From Lentilactobacillus farraginis DSM 18382 = JCM 14108 (lineage in GTDB: Bacteria; Bacillota; Bacilli; Lactobacillales; Lactobacillaceae): a DNA stretch of 64,000 nt. Made by a program: the position numbers and the translations under genes. Where the stretch lies: assembly GCF_000583655.1 (NCBI RefSeq), contig NZ_BAKI01000005.1, positions 1 to 64,000 of the forward strand. Reading direction: 5' to 3'. Below are positions 1-8,050 of the stretch, one piece after another. The notes under the pieces were generated by a model. That model had not been told where the DNA came from, searched no databases, and worked only from the letters and a program-made list of their open reading frames with translations. Position 1 is the first letter of the stretch. Each line of letters opens with the position of its first letter.

Positions 1-37
1 GGGTGCCAAAAGGCAACCTCCTGCCACTCTTTAATCG

Positions 38-730
38 TTATTCGGTTGTTTGTGATGGCTGTTTTAATCGTAACTTACCATCCATAATTTCATAAGTTTT
101 ATCGGCAAACGCCATTAACCGGGTATCATGGGTAACGATCACAACGGCTTTTTTCCGGGTATCGGCCAACTCCTTAAATAATTTGCCAACTTCTTCCACC
201 CGAGCCGAATCCAATGCCGCGGTTGGTTCATCAGCCAAGACAATTTCCGGGTTGGCATATAATGCTCGGGCAATCGCTACCCGCTGTGTTTGCCCTCCCG
301 ACAATTCGCCGGGATATTTATTAACCAGGTCTTCAATGCCCAGCTGAGATAATAAGCTCTGTAATTCAGTCTTACTTAAATTTCCCTTTGGCTTAACTTT
401 ACCAACAAATTCAAGCTGCTCTTTTACCTTCAAATATGGAACCAGTGAATAGGATTGGAGAACGAAGCCGACGTGATTCAATCTCAGCTTATCACGGCGC
501 TTTTTACTCAACTGTTCAACGGATTGATTTTCCACTATGACTTCTCCGGAAGAAGGGGTTTGAAGCCCGCCGGCAATTGTTAAGAAGGTACTTTTCCCAG
601 AACCCGATGGTCCAACCACTAAAATCAACTCACCTTTATCAGCCGAAAAATTAATATCACTTAAAACGTGAACTCGGCTGGTGCCGGTACCAAAGTATTT
701 ATTTATATTTTTTAGTTCAATTACTGCCAT
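38..730 (-). CDS. hrtA: ABC transporter ATP-binding protein, HrtA-like (heme efflux)
   Basis: A 230-residue ATPase of the MacB/LolD/HrtA group that would energise export by the adjacent FtsX-type permease. Walker A GPSGSGKST lies near residue 41, the signature LSGGQTQR near 143 and Walker B VLADEP near 163. It is the third gene of an R-B-A operon on the minus strand, 14 bases after the permease. The order regulator-permease-ATPase and the operator sequence upstream match the lactococcal hrtRBA heme-toxicity operon, as I recall it. The ATPase family is seen directly; heme as substrate is inferred from the operon regulator and operator. A generic antimicrobial-peptide or macrolide exporter is the alternative. 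Confidence 0.8.
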   Translation of the reverse strand: MAVIELKNINKYFGTGTSRVHVLSDINFSADKGELILVVGPSGSGKSTFLTIAGGLQTPSSGEVIVENQSVEQLSKKRRDKLRLNHVGFVLQSYSLVPYLKVKEQLEFVGKVKPKGNLSKTELQSLLSQLGIEDLVNKYPGELSGGQTQRVAIARALYANPEIVLADEPTAALDSARVEEVGKLFKELADTRKKAVVIVTHDTRLMAFADKTYEIMDGKLRLKQPSQTTE

Positions 731-744
731 TACATTACCCCCTA

Positions 745-1806
745 TTATCCAATTACCCGGACAGGATCAACCGTCGCAATTTTTCTGGCCGGAATAGCTG
801 CACCAATAACGCCCATTAATAGTAAGCCTACCGCCATCATTGCCAACATTGAGACATTAAACGAGATCGGCACACCGAATGGAATCATATTGGCAGTAAT
901 GAATGTCAGCCCGGCGCCGATAATAATTCCCCCGGTCATCAAAATCAACGACTGGCTGATAATGGTTTTAACCAAGACAGCCGCCGGAATTCCCTGCGCC
1001 CGCAGTACCGCATACGTTGGCAGAGCCTGGATCGTTAAGATATACAGGAATACGGCGATAATAACCAGCGAAATAATCATTAGAAAGCCGATCATAAAGC
1101 CAAACGTCGTATTCTGAGCGGCATATCCCGGCAATTTCGAAACAAAATAGTCATTTGAATAAGTTTTTAGTTCTTTATTATGGGTTTTAAAGTTAGCGGT
1201 TTTGGAAATAATCGCACTGCCGGCTAATTGGCTGCCGGGAACATTTCGCAGGTTTTGCCAAATACTGAGTGAACCATAAACAACCGGTGCGACATTCAGC
1301 TTGGCGTCTTCAACAAACCCGACAATCGTATATTTGGTCGACGAAGAATTAAATTTAATCTTATCACCGAGTTTGTAACCGTCTTGCTTGAATTGCTGAT
1401 CGGCAACCACTTCATGGCTGTTTCGGGCTTGGCGGCCGCTTGTCGGTGTTAGGCTTTTAGCAATGTATTCGCCCTTCCTCAGCCCGACAAACTGCGCTGA
1501 TTCTTTCTTGCGATCGCTGTGTTTGACGACGATTGGTGATTGCCCAATCAGTGCCTGATTCTTCGTCAGATTGGCATCATCAACCTGTTTGTTGGTAATT
1601 GTTGATTGGGACAAATTAACGTTGGCATCCCGATTCAAAACCACGCTTTTAGCGTTCCAAGATTCGATTGCCTGTGTATTTTCACCAGCCAATCCGGTTG
1701 CCAATCCTGATAAAATAAAAATTAAATAGGTAATCAGGACAATCATTGCCACAATTAATGTATACCGTAATTTTTCATGTCGAATTTCTTTTAAAGCTAA
1801 ATACAT
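745..1806 (-). CDS. hrtB: FtsX-family ABC permease, HrtB-like
   Basis: A 353-residue membrane protein with one N-terminal transmembrane segment (about residues 15-37), a roughly 190-residue extracytoplasmic domain and three C-terminal segments (about 235-350). This is the MacB/FtsX topology. It pairs with the ATPase that follows and begins two bases after the TetR-type gene, so the three are probably co-transcribed. In the HrtAB family the pair expels heme through the membrane. An AGGGG-type ribosome site precedes the ATG. Substrate assignment rests on context. Confidence 0.78.
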   Translation of the reverse strand: MYLALKEIRHEKLRYTLIVAMIVLITYLIFILSGLATGLAGENTQAIESWNAKSVVLNRDANVNLSQSTITNKQVDDANLTKNQALIGQSPIVVKHSDRKKESAQFVGLRKGEYIAKSLTPTSGRQARNSHEVVADQQFKQDGYKLGDKIKFNSSSTKYTIVGFVEDAKLNVAPVVYGSLSIWQNLRNVPGSQLAGSAIISKTANFKTHNKELKTYSNDYFVSKLPGYAAQNTTFGFMIGFLMIISLVIIAVFLYILTIQALPTYAVLRAQGIPAAVLVKTIISQSLILMTGGIIIGAGLTFITANMIPFGVPISFNVSMLAMMAVGLLLMGVIGAAIPARKIATVDPVRVIG

Positions 1807-1808
1807 CG

Positions 1809-2330
1809 TTAATCCCCTTTACGTGCCAATTGCATCAAAACATCCCGCAGACGCTTGATCAGCACATCCCTTTCCTTTGGATTCAATAAAATTTGTTTAA
1901 TCACTTGATGGCTTAAAACCATCGCTGCCCATTGGCGACCACTCAAATTGACATCATCAAAATCTTCGTCAATCAGTGACTCGTTTCTTTTAAGGTGCAT
2001 CTTAACCAAATCCCGATAACTGCTTTGAGACACCCCGTCCACAAACGCCGTTACCTGCTTAACGTAAAAGTCTGGTTCAAATTCTCCCTTGGCAACTGCT
2101 TGATTGATTCGAATATGAATGTCTTTCATAGCGACACCATAGATGTATCGATAAGCATCTTTTAAATCATCAAAATATTTATAAAAAGCGCCCCGGGCAA
2201 TACCGGCCTGCTTAACAATTGGTGCGACTTCCGCCTCTGCCAATGGCCTACTTGAAAATTCATCTATCAAAGCTTTTCTAATTCTAGCCTGTTTCTCATC
2301 GTTTAAATTTAAAAAGGTTGTTGATACCAT
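1809..2330 (-). CDS. hrtR: TetR-family regulator, HrtR-like heme sensor
   Basis: A 173-residue TetR-family repressor heading the operon. The N-terminal helix-turn-helix (APIVKQAGIARGAFYKYF, about residues 36-53) is typical. The ATG at 2330 is chosen because GGAGGA sits a few bases upstream; an in-frame GTG at 2354 would lie inside the operator and lacks a ribosome site. From this start His72 falls at the position I recall for one heme axial ligand of Lactococcus HrtR, and a second candidate is His141 (His149 in my memory of HrtR). Expected role: binds the palindromes at its own promoter and releases them on heme binding. The regulator family is certain; heme sensing is inferred. Confidence 0.75.
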   Translation of the reverse strand: MVSTTFLNLNDEKQARIRKALIDEFSSRPLAEAEVAPIVKQAGIARGAFYKYFDDLKDAYRYIYGVAMKDIHIRINQAVAKGEFEPDFYVKQVTAFVDGVSQSSYRDLVKMHLKRNESLIDEDFDDVNLSGRQWAAMVLSHQVIKQILLNPKERDVLIKRLRDVLMQLARKGD

Positions 2331-2348
2331 TGCTTTTTCCTCCAAAAG

Positions 2349-2406
2349 TGACACGGTGTCATTTACTGATTACAGCAAGTATAGCAGATCAGTGACACCG
2401 TGTCAA
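2349..2406 (-). promoter_or_regulatory. hrtRBA promoter with two palindromic operators
   Basis: Two copies of TGACAC[C/G]GTGTCA lie at 2349-2361 and 2393-2405, with centres 44 bases apart. Between and overlapping them is an ideal promoter on the minus strand: TTGACA (2401-2406), a 17-base spacer and TATACT (2378-2383). One operator overlaps the -35 box, the other lies just downstream of the start site. The core matches the 15-base HrtR operator of Lactococcus as I recall it. Confidence 0.85.
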
Positions 2407-2555
2407 AAATAATCTTCCCGTTAATGCTTGTGTAATTTGACTAATATCAAGCGGCCAACTCCAACCACTATTTTTTGAATCGAATCAGCTTATTTATTAT
2501 AGTAAATAGTTATACATGGGGTGGTTTACTTTAACAAATTTAACGCTATCCCACA

Positions 2556-2612
2556 CAACAAAAAAGCGATTATTAATTTCCTTCTTAAAACAACTAAGGA
2601 AAATTAATAATC
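2556..2612 (-). terminator. Rho-independent terminator after the DUF3021 gene
   Basis: The arms at 2568-2583 and 2596-2612 form a long AT-rich stem, followed on the minus strand by a run of T (2560-2565). It ends the LytTR/DUF3021 unit. The rest of 2406-2677 holds nothing else recognisable. Confidence 0.75.
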
Positions 2613-2677
2613 ACTACTACGGGTCTTGTAAAAATAATTCTATCTTTATAATCATCAAGTAAATCTAAAATATTGGC

Positions 2678-3118
2678 TCATCGTTCTTCTTGATTTCGTT
2701 TTTTTATTACTTCATTAATTCGTCTTACCCGAGTTATCAATATTAACTCAATGATCCCCCAAGCTAAGCCGTAAATGACCGCATATCCCAACAAATAATT
2801 GATCCAAAATTGTGGCCGATCCCATGCAGAAAACAGCCAACCATTATACGCCATCATGATTGTCACTAATCCAAAGGTGCTCAGGCAATGAACCACTAGG
2901 GCAATAAAATATGGTAACGAATCAGTCTCAAAAATCCAGCTGAGCAACCCAATCAATCCACTCATCAACATAATACTCAAAATATTTTTAGGTGTTGGCG
3001 GCGTCGGTTGATAACCGGCAGCTATCACTAAAAGATAAATAGTTGAGCCAATTGTCACCCCGAAAATAAAAGGATTTAAAATTTTTTTCATTAATTTTAT
3101 CATTTTTTCTACCCTCAT
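2678..3118 (-). CDS. DUF3021 family four-helix membrane protein
   Basis: A 146-residue protein with four predicted transmembrane segments (about residues 14-32, 42-60, 70-92, 103-128) and a basic C-terminal tail. It fits the DUF3021 family, which is regularly found next to LytTR regulators. The start overlaps the LytTR stop as ATGA. A second ATG at 3103 is better spaced from the GAGGG motif and could be the real start. By analogy with LytTR regulatory systems (HdrRM/BrsRM of streptococci) it may hold the partner regulator inactive at the membrane; this is inference. Confidence 0.7.
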   Translation of the reverse strand: MRVEKMIKLMKKILNPFIFGVTIGSTIYLLVIAAGYQPTPPTPKNILSIMLMSGLIGLLSWIFETDSLPYFIALVVHCLSTFGLVTIMMAYNGWLFSAWDRPQFWINYLLGYAVIYGLAWGIIELILITRVRRINEVIKKRNQEER

Positions 3119-3570
3119 AAACCCAATTTTTGTTCTAAATCGCTTAAGTACTTACGACTTACACTGGTTTTTAATTTACCAGTTAAGATAGCCGTCATGC
3201 CACCGGCAAAGCTATCTTCCAAAGATATTAAGTGATCGACATTCAAAATAGCGTGTTTTGAAACCTGAATAAAGTTCATATTTTTAAGCCGCGCGTAAAA
3301 GGCATAGAGTCTTCCTGTCGTAGAAATAACGCGTTGGGGCGTATAAACAAATAACTGGGTTCCTGAAATATCAACCAAAATAATATCCTGCGTTTTGACC
3401 AAAAGTACTTTGTCAGCCGTTTTAATCGGTATGACATTGGGAATCTCAGCCTGATAGTTTTGCAAATAATCAATAATTTTAGCCACTTCGGCAGATTTTT
3501 GATTTGCGGTAACCGTTATATCAACTTCACCAGCCTTCAATTCTTTGTCCAGATGAAAATGAATGTCCAT
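3115..3570 (-). CDS. LytTR-domain transcriptional regulator
   Basis: A 151-residue protein with a C-terminal LytTR DNA-binding domain (about residues 55-150; typical features are KADKVLLVK..DI and the SKHAILNVDHL stretch). There is no receiver domain, so this is a stand-alone LytTR regulator. The ATG at 3570 follows an AAGG-type ribosome site; an in-frame TTG at 3585 is less well placed. It overlaps the DUF3021 membrane gene by four bases and lies 165 bases after an ABC-2 exporter, which it may control. The signal is unknown. Confidence 0.75.
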   Translation of the reverse strand: MDIHFHLDKELKAGEVDITVTANQKSAEVAKIIDYLQNYQAEIPNVIPIKTADKVLLVKTQDIILVDISGTQLFVYTPQRVISTTGRLYAFYARLKNMNFIQVSKHAILNVDHLISLEDSFAGGMTAILTGKLKTSVSRKYLSDLEQKLGL

Positions 3571-3734
3571 ATCCTTACCTTCCAAAAATCTTCAACTACC
3601 TACAGAGTTACGTTTCGATACTACAGCGATTAACCACTAAGTACTATCAAATCAGTTGACCAACAAATCCGAATACTGGCCATGAACCTTTTCGATTAGT
3701 AACGGATAAGCTGTTTCAATATAAATCTATTTTA

Positions 3735-4598
3735 TCATTTTAGATAACTTGTTTTGGCGCTTTTTTCTTCACTCGAATTAATTAAAAATAGCATCAAAAT
3801 ACCGATAATCAAGATTATTATAACCAATTGAATTGTTTGAAAACCGGATAGTAAACCTACCCATTTTAATTTAACACCCAAAAAGCTTTCAAAGTACGAT
3901 CGTTGATTTCCAAAGATATTACGAAGTTTATCTGTCATAAACATTTGACGGTAAATTGCGGCAATATATGCGCCTGGTGTTAATTTAACGAGCAACTGCG
4001 CGAAATGAGGCAAACTGCCAATTGGGACATAGGTGCCAACCAAGAATCCCGAAGCTGTCCCGATAACCGTTCCTAAAGAGCCAAGTGAATCAACTCGATT
4101 AATAAATTGAACAAATAACATATTAATCACAACGGCCAGTACGGCACTTAACAGAGAAACAACACAAAAGAGGGGGATTATCCGCCATTGAATAACCAAT
4201 TTATCAACAATCGCAAAATATCCCATCATCAAAATCAACATCATCAACTGCATTAAAAAACCGATTAATGCCGCACTCAGCATATAACTAATCTTTATCT
4301 TAAAATGGGAAAGCGCCGTTAGGTAAAAGTCCTGAATAACGCCGCGCTCTTTATCCTTTACTAACTGTCCCAAAGACGTAAAAGTAGTTGTGATCGCCGT
4401 CACCGATAGTGTCCCGCCAATTAGCCAAAGATCCAACAGTTGCTGAGAATCAGCAACTTGTTGCCAGTTACTTAACATTGATTTTTTCAAAAAGATAATA
4501 TACAAAACAAACGAAATCATGGCTCCTAAAAGTGAGAAAAAGACGCCTGAACGATTGCGAAAATATAGTAATAAATTTCTTTTCACCAATGCAGCCAT
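3735..4598 (-). CDS. ABC-2 type permease
   Basis: A 287-residue permease with about six transmembrane segments and the ABC-2 fold (N-terminal VKRNLLLYFRNRSGVFFSLLG). It starts two bases after the stop of its ATPase partner, so the two are translationally linked. It is probably a drug, peptide or lipid exporter with unknown substrate. The LytTR/DUF3021 pair lies directly downstream, an arrangement common for bacteriocin or peptide defence exporters in Firmicutes, though that role is not shown here. Confidence 0.75.
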   Translation of the reverse strand: MAALVKRNLLLYFRNRSGVFFSLLGAMISFVLYIIFLKKSMLSNWQQVADSQQLLDLWLIGGTLSVTAITTTFTSLGQLVKDKERGVIQDFYLTALSHFKIKISYMLSAALIGFLMQLMMLILMMGYFAIVDKLVIQWRIIPLFCVVSLLSAVLAVVINMLFVQFINRVDSLGSLGTVIGTASGFLVGTYVPIGSLPHFAQLLVKLTPGAYIAAIYRQMFMTDKLRNIFGNQRSYFESFLGVKLKWVGLLSGFQTIQLVIIILIIGILMLFLINSSEEKSAKTSYLK

Positions 4599-4600
4599 TT

Positions 4601-5464
4601 TTAACGCATCTCCCTTCCGGTTAACTTAAGAAACGCATCATCCATTGTGCCACTTTGGTAATTAAATGATTCAATGTAACAACGTGAACTTGTCAGTATT
4701 CTTAATGCTTCATCGGTACTCGATGGCAAGCAAACAATTTTATGAACCGAAACTGTTTGAATCACTTTTTTAGGAATTAAACGCAATAGTTCTGCCACCC
4801 GAGTTGTCAAAATCGTTAAGCGACTATGAGCATATTCAGCTTTGATACTATCTGCCGATCCGTCCGCAATAATGTTGCCATGGTCAATAATATAGACCTC
4901 ATCAGCGTGATCAGCTTCATTAAGATAATGCGTCGTTAAAATAATTGTCAGGTGTTCATGTTCTCGCAATTCATGAAGCAACGTCCAAATTGCCGATCTG
5001 GTTTGAATATCCAATCCAGTTGTCGGCTCGTCCAAGAAAAGGACATCTGGTTGATTAATCAGGGCTCTTGCAATATCTACGCGCCTTCGCTGACCACCGG
5101 AAAGTTGTCGATATTTTTGATTCATAAATCCAGTCAAGCCAACTTTCCCAATCAAATCATTAATTCGACCAGGAGCAACATTTTTATAAAAATGACTGCG
5201 GATTTCCAAATTTTCTTTAACTGTTAAATCATTATCCAAAATACTTTGTTGAAAAACCATGCTAACTTTGGCCCCTGGTTTAAATTGAATAGTTCCCGCT
5301 GTTGGTGCCAAAAGTCCAGCCAGCATCGCCATTATCGTTGTTTTACCGGCTCCATTTGGCCCCAATAAAGCCGTTAAGCTACCTGTCTTAACCTTCAAGT
5401 TAATGTGATCAACCGCTACTTTAGATTGGTAGACTTTTGTGAGTCCATTTGTTTGAATAATCAT
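4601..5464 (-). CDS. ABC transporter ATP-binding protein (ABC-2 exporter)
   Basis: A 287-residue ATPase of the DrrA/CcmA group. Walker A GPNGAGKTT is near residue 35, the signature LSGGQRRR near 122 and Walker B VLFLDEPTTGLD near 142. It carries an accessory C-terminal region of about 75 residues as in daunorubicin-type exporters. A GAGGAGG ribosome site precedes the ATG. It is first of a two-gene unit with the permease at 3735-4598. Substrate unknown. Confidence 0.8.
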   Translation of the reverse strand: MIIQTNGLTKVYQSKVAVDHINLKVKTGSLTALLGPNGAGKTTIMAMLAGLLAPTAGTIQFKPGAKVSMVFQQSILDNDLTVKENLEIRSHFYKNVAPGRINDLIGKVGLTGFMNQKYRQLSGGQRRRVDIARALINQPDVLFLDEPTTGLDIQTRSAIWTLLHELREHEHLTIILTTHYLNEADHADEVYIIDHGNIIADGSADSIKAEYAHSRLTILTTRVAELLRLIPKKVIQTVSVHKIVCLPSSTDEALRILTSSRCYIESFNYQSGTMDDAFLKLTGREMR

Positions 5465-5617
5465 GATAAACGCCTCCTCGTTTGATTATGTGCATCGTAC
5501 CATGGTCAACTCGCTTTGAATGTGATTCTTTAATGACCGGTTCAATATGAGTCATAAGAAGTTAAATTATCCCCTTAAAAAATTGCCGCTTATTAAGAAA
5601 ATTAAGTAAAAAAATAA

Positions 5618-5668
5618 AATACGGGATCACGAAGACAAGTAATACCTATCAAGTCATTCGTGATCCTG
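5618..5668 (-). terminator. Terminator after the MazG-like gene
   Basis: GGATCACGAA near 5657-5666 pairs with TTCGTGATCC near 5623-5632, extended by a partly paired middle. A T-rich run follows on the minus strand (5600-5618). The stem begins at the stop codon of the MazG-like gene. Confidence 0.75.
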
Positions 5669-5671
5669 CAT

Positions 5672-5989
5672 TTATTTTTCAAATCTCTTCTTCAGTTTCC
5701 TCTCACTGGCAGTCATTAACTGATCAGGATCAACATTAAATTTGCTACATAGAATCAGCACCTGGTCCATTGTATCAGCCAGTTCTTCCACCAAATTAGC
5801 TTGTAATTCCTGTTGGTCTTTCACCTTTTCACCAGGATGATCGCGACCAATTTCAATAGCTCGAACTGCCCGTGACAACTCACCCACTTCTTCGGTCAAG
5901 AAATTAACCCGAATAAACGGCGAATATTGATACGAATGCCTTTCCCGATAAAAAGTTGTCAACCAAGTTATATGTTGCGAAAGTTTCAC
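5672..5989 (-). CDS. MazG-like nucleotide pyrophosphohydrolase
   Basis: A 105-residue all-alpha NTP pyrophosphatase. The metal-binding signature is visible as EEVGEL (about residues 33-38) and EELADTMDQ (about 68-76). Small MazG-like proteins hydrolyse (d)NTPs to monophosphates for pool sanitation. The start is GTG with AGGGG about 11 bases upstream. It is monocistronic, with a terminator at its end and a TATAAT-like -10 near 6024-6029. The family is clear; the preferred nucleotide is unknown. Confidence 0.75.
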   Translation of the reverse strand: MKLSQHITWLTTFYRERHSYQYSPFIRVNFLTEEVGELSRAVRAIEIGRDHPGEKVKDQQELQANLVEELADTMDQVLILCSKFNVDPDQLMTASERKLKKRFEK

Positions 5990-6060
5990 TGCAACTTCAC
6001 CCCTACTTTGTTAAGTTGCATTAATTATAGTCCACTGACGTTATTTAAAAAATCTGATGT

Positions 6061-7128
6061 TTAATAGCGACTAGTTGATCTCATCAATTCCGGATTACGA
6101 TTTGTTAAGAGCATGGCATGACCGGTTGCGTCAAAGGTCATACTTTCAAACTCCCGACCGGAATGAAATCGAGTGTATTTAATGTCACTTGGTTTTAAGC
6201 TTCCATGCCCATACGTCTTACGAGCTGGTAACGTTTGAATTGAGTCATCGGATACCAGATATAACCGGCCATTATGCGGGTTATATCCCATTGCCTGCTC
6301 ATGAGTCCCCGTTCGCTTTGCCAATAGCTGTTTGGTAAGGGAGACCTTAACCGATCTTTTGCCGAATATGCCACGGTAAATTTTTACTTTATTCCCGGAA
6401 ATGCCCCACCAGTACGCATGTCCCGATCTGTCAAAAGTTAAATTATGACCTGCCGGAACCATTGCACCGCGATTATTCATTGAAAATCTAATTGCTTTGT
6501 CGGGCTTTAATTTTGCTGAACTGATTCTTTGAATTGTTGATGTTGCCGTTGGTTTCATATCCGCCCTGTCGCGCCACATCCACAGGGAATGATGCTTGCG
6601 GTCATAAGCCAATGACTGTCCATGCCCAATGGTAAATTGCGGCCCGACTTTAATACCGGGGATAGTTTTGTCAGTTAACGCATTTTGAATTGTTTTAAAA
6701 CTCATTTTATTCAGTTGACTGGTATTATAACGAACAACAAACCCCTTTCCAACAGTCCTGTGTGGTGCGTAAAGGACGAATAGATATTTGCCGGCAAAAG
6801 TCGCTGCTTGCGGATTTGTCATATCATGGTTCGACTTACCCAAGGCTGCGTGAGTCGTCGGTAATAAGTATTTAGTTTGAAATACCCATCTCGTGCCGTG
6901 AATACTCTTAATCGTGTCAGTACCGTTAGGATTATTTGACCAATTATAATTGGAACCTGCTTTTACAAATTGCACGTTCCGATTATTAATAGTCCGCAAA
7001 CTACTGCTTGAATACTGAACCAAAGCGTTACTCTTTTGAATATAGGTTGCCGCAAAGGCGCTTCCCATACTAAGGACAGCCAGACCCAATCCAGCTGCAA
7101 CTCCCCCTAAGAAATGTCTCGTTTTCAC
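6061..7128 (-). CDS. Secreted protein of unknown function (paralog of 11414-12529)
   Basis: A 355-residue exported protein with a Sec signal peptide (MKTRHFLGGVAAGLGLAVLS..., probable cleavage after AFA at about residue 26). The start is GTG with GGAGGGG seven bases upstream. No known domain was recognised. Conserved blocks shared with the paralog at 11414 are GHGQSLAY (168-175), WMWRD (183-187), GH[ND]LTFD (227-233), SDDSI (293-297) and REFE (325-328). The repeated hydrophobic-aromatic pattern G..LTFD.SG.AYW could be beta-propeller blades; this is a guess. It is rich in His and basic residues. No cell-wall anchor is visible, so it is probably released or loosely bound. Confidence 0.7.
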   Translation of the reverse strand: MKTRHFLGGVAAGLGLAVLSMGSAFAATYIQKSNALVQYSSSSLRTINNRNVQFVKAGSNYNWSNNPNGTDTIKSIHGTRWVFQTKYLLPTTHAALGKSNHDMTNPQAATFAGKYLFVLYAPHRTVGKGFVVRYNTSQLNKMSFKTIQNALTDKTIPGIKVGPQFTIGHGQSLAYDRKHHSLWMWRDRADMKPTATSTIQRISSAKLKPDKAIRFSMNNRGAMVPAGHNLTFDRSGHAYWWGISGNKVKIYRGIFGKRSVKVSLTKQLLAKRTGTHEQAMGYNPHNGRLYLVSDDSIQTLPARKTYGHGSLKPSDIKYTRFHSGREFESMTFDATGHAMLLTNRNPELMRSTSRY

Positions 7129-7337
7129 AATTAGTCCCCTCCATTAATTAATGATTACGACCGATATTTTTTCTAACAAATACCAAATTAATTTTAGTCC
7201 TTAATAGGTAATCTGGCATAATAAAATAAAATATTATCTAATCAACGATCTTAACTTCACCGATTAATAATTGCGAATTATCTTAAAGTCTTCCATACTG
7301 AATATTAGGACAATTACATTTAGAGGGGGACATTAAA

Positions 7338-8038
7338 ATGGCTTACATCGATGTGCAAAATGAATCCAAAAAGTATCGAATGGGTGATACTGAAATCATC
7401 GCAAACGATAACATCAGCTTTCAAATTGAAAGTGGCAGCCTAACTGTCATTTTAGGACCAAGTGGTGCCGGCAAATCAACTGTTTTAAATATTCTAGGTG
7501 GTATGGACAGCCCAACCAGCGGTAAAATTCTGATTGACGGCACAGACATTGCCCAATTTAACGAACGGCAATTAACCCAGTACCGCCGAAATGATGTCGG
7601 TTTTATTTTTCAATTCTACAATCTGATTCCGAATCTTTCGACAAGAGAAAACGTTGAATTGGCAACTTCAATTATTCAAGATGGCTTGGATCCGGTCAGG
7701 TACTTAAAGAAGTTGGCCTTGGTAATCGGTTAGATAATTTTCCTTCTCAATTATCAGGAGGCGAGCAGCAACGCGTAGCTATCGCCAGAGCATTGGCCAA
7801 AAATCCAAAGTTGCTTTTGTGTGATGAACCGACTGGCGCCTTGGACTATACAACCGGAAAACAGGTGCTGCAACTTTTAAGTCAGGCCAGCAGAACTTTT
7901 CATAAAACCGTTATTATCATTACCCATAATTCGGAAATTGCCAAAATGGCGGATCGCATCATTCACATTAACGATGCTAAAGTCCGGTCAGTTGTTGACC
8001 AAGTTAAGCCAACACCGGTCGCTGAGATTTCTTGGTAG
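7338..8038 (+). pseudogene. ABC transporter ATP-binding protein (MacB-like), frameshifted
   Basis: Encodes a 233-residue ATPase if one base is restored. Frame 1 carries Walker A GPSGAGKST and the Q-loop (FIFQFYNLIP), then shifts at about 7692-7697. The second frame continues [17 protein letters not shown] into the signature LSGGEQQR and Walker [13 protein letters not shown]. The defect equals loss of one base. Both halves are otherwise well conserved, so a sequencing deletion is likelier than decay. It is followed after 12 bases by its FtsX-type permease. Ribosome site AGAGGGGG. Confidence 0.8.
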
Positions 8039-8050
8039 CGGGGTGAAAAC

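Noticed and set aside
890-1117. ORFs antisense to the permease and many similar shadow frames across the window
   Set aside because: They lack ribosome sites and domains and mirror well-supported genes on the other strand.
5465-5560. Open frame starting MTHIEPVIKESHSK that reads across the ABC ATPase start
   Set aside because: It overlaps the ATPase gene in another frame, the AAGGGG motif is too far from its ATG, and the codons show no recognised protein. Kept only as a weak possibility of a remnant.
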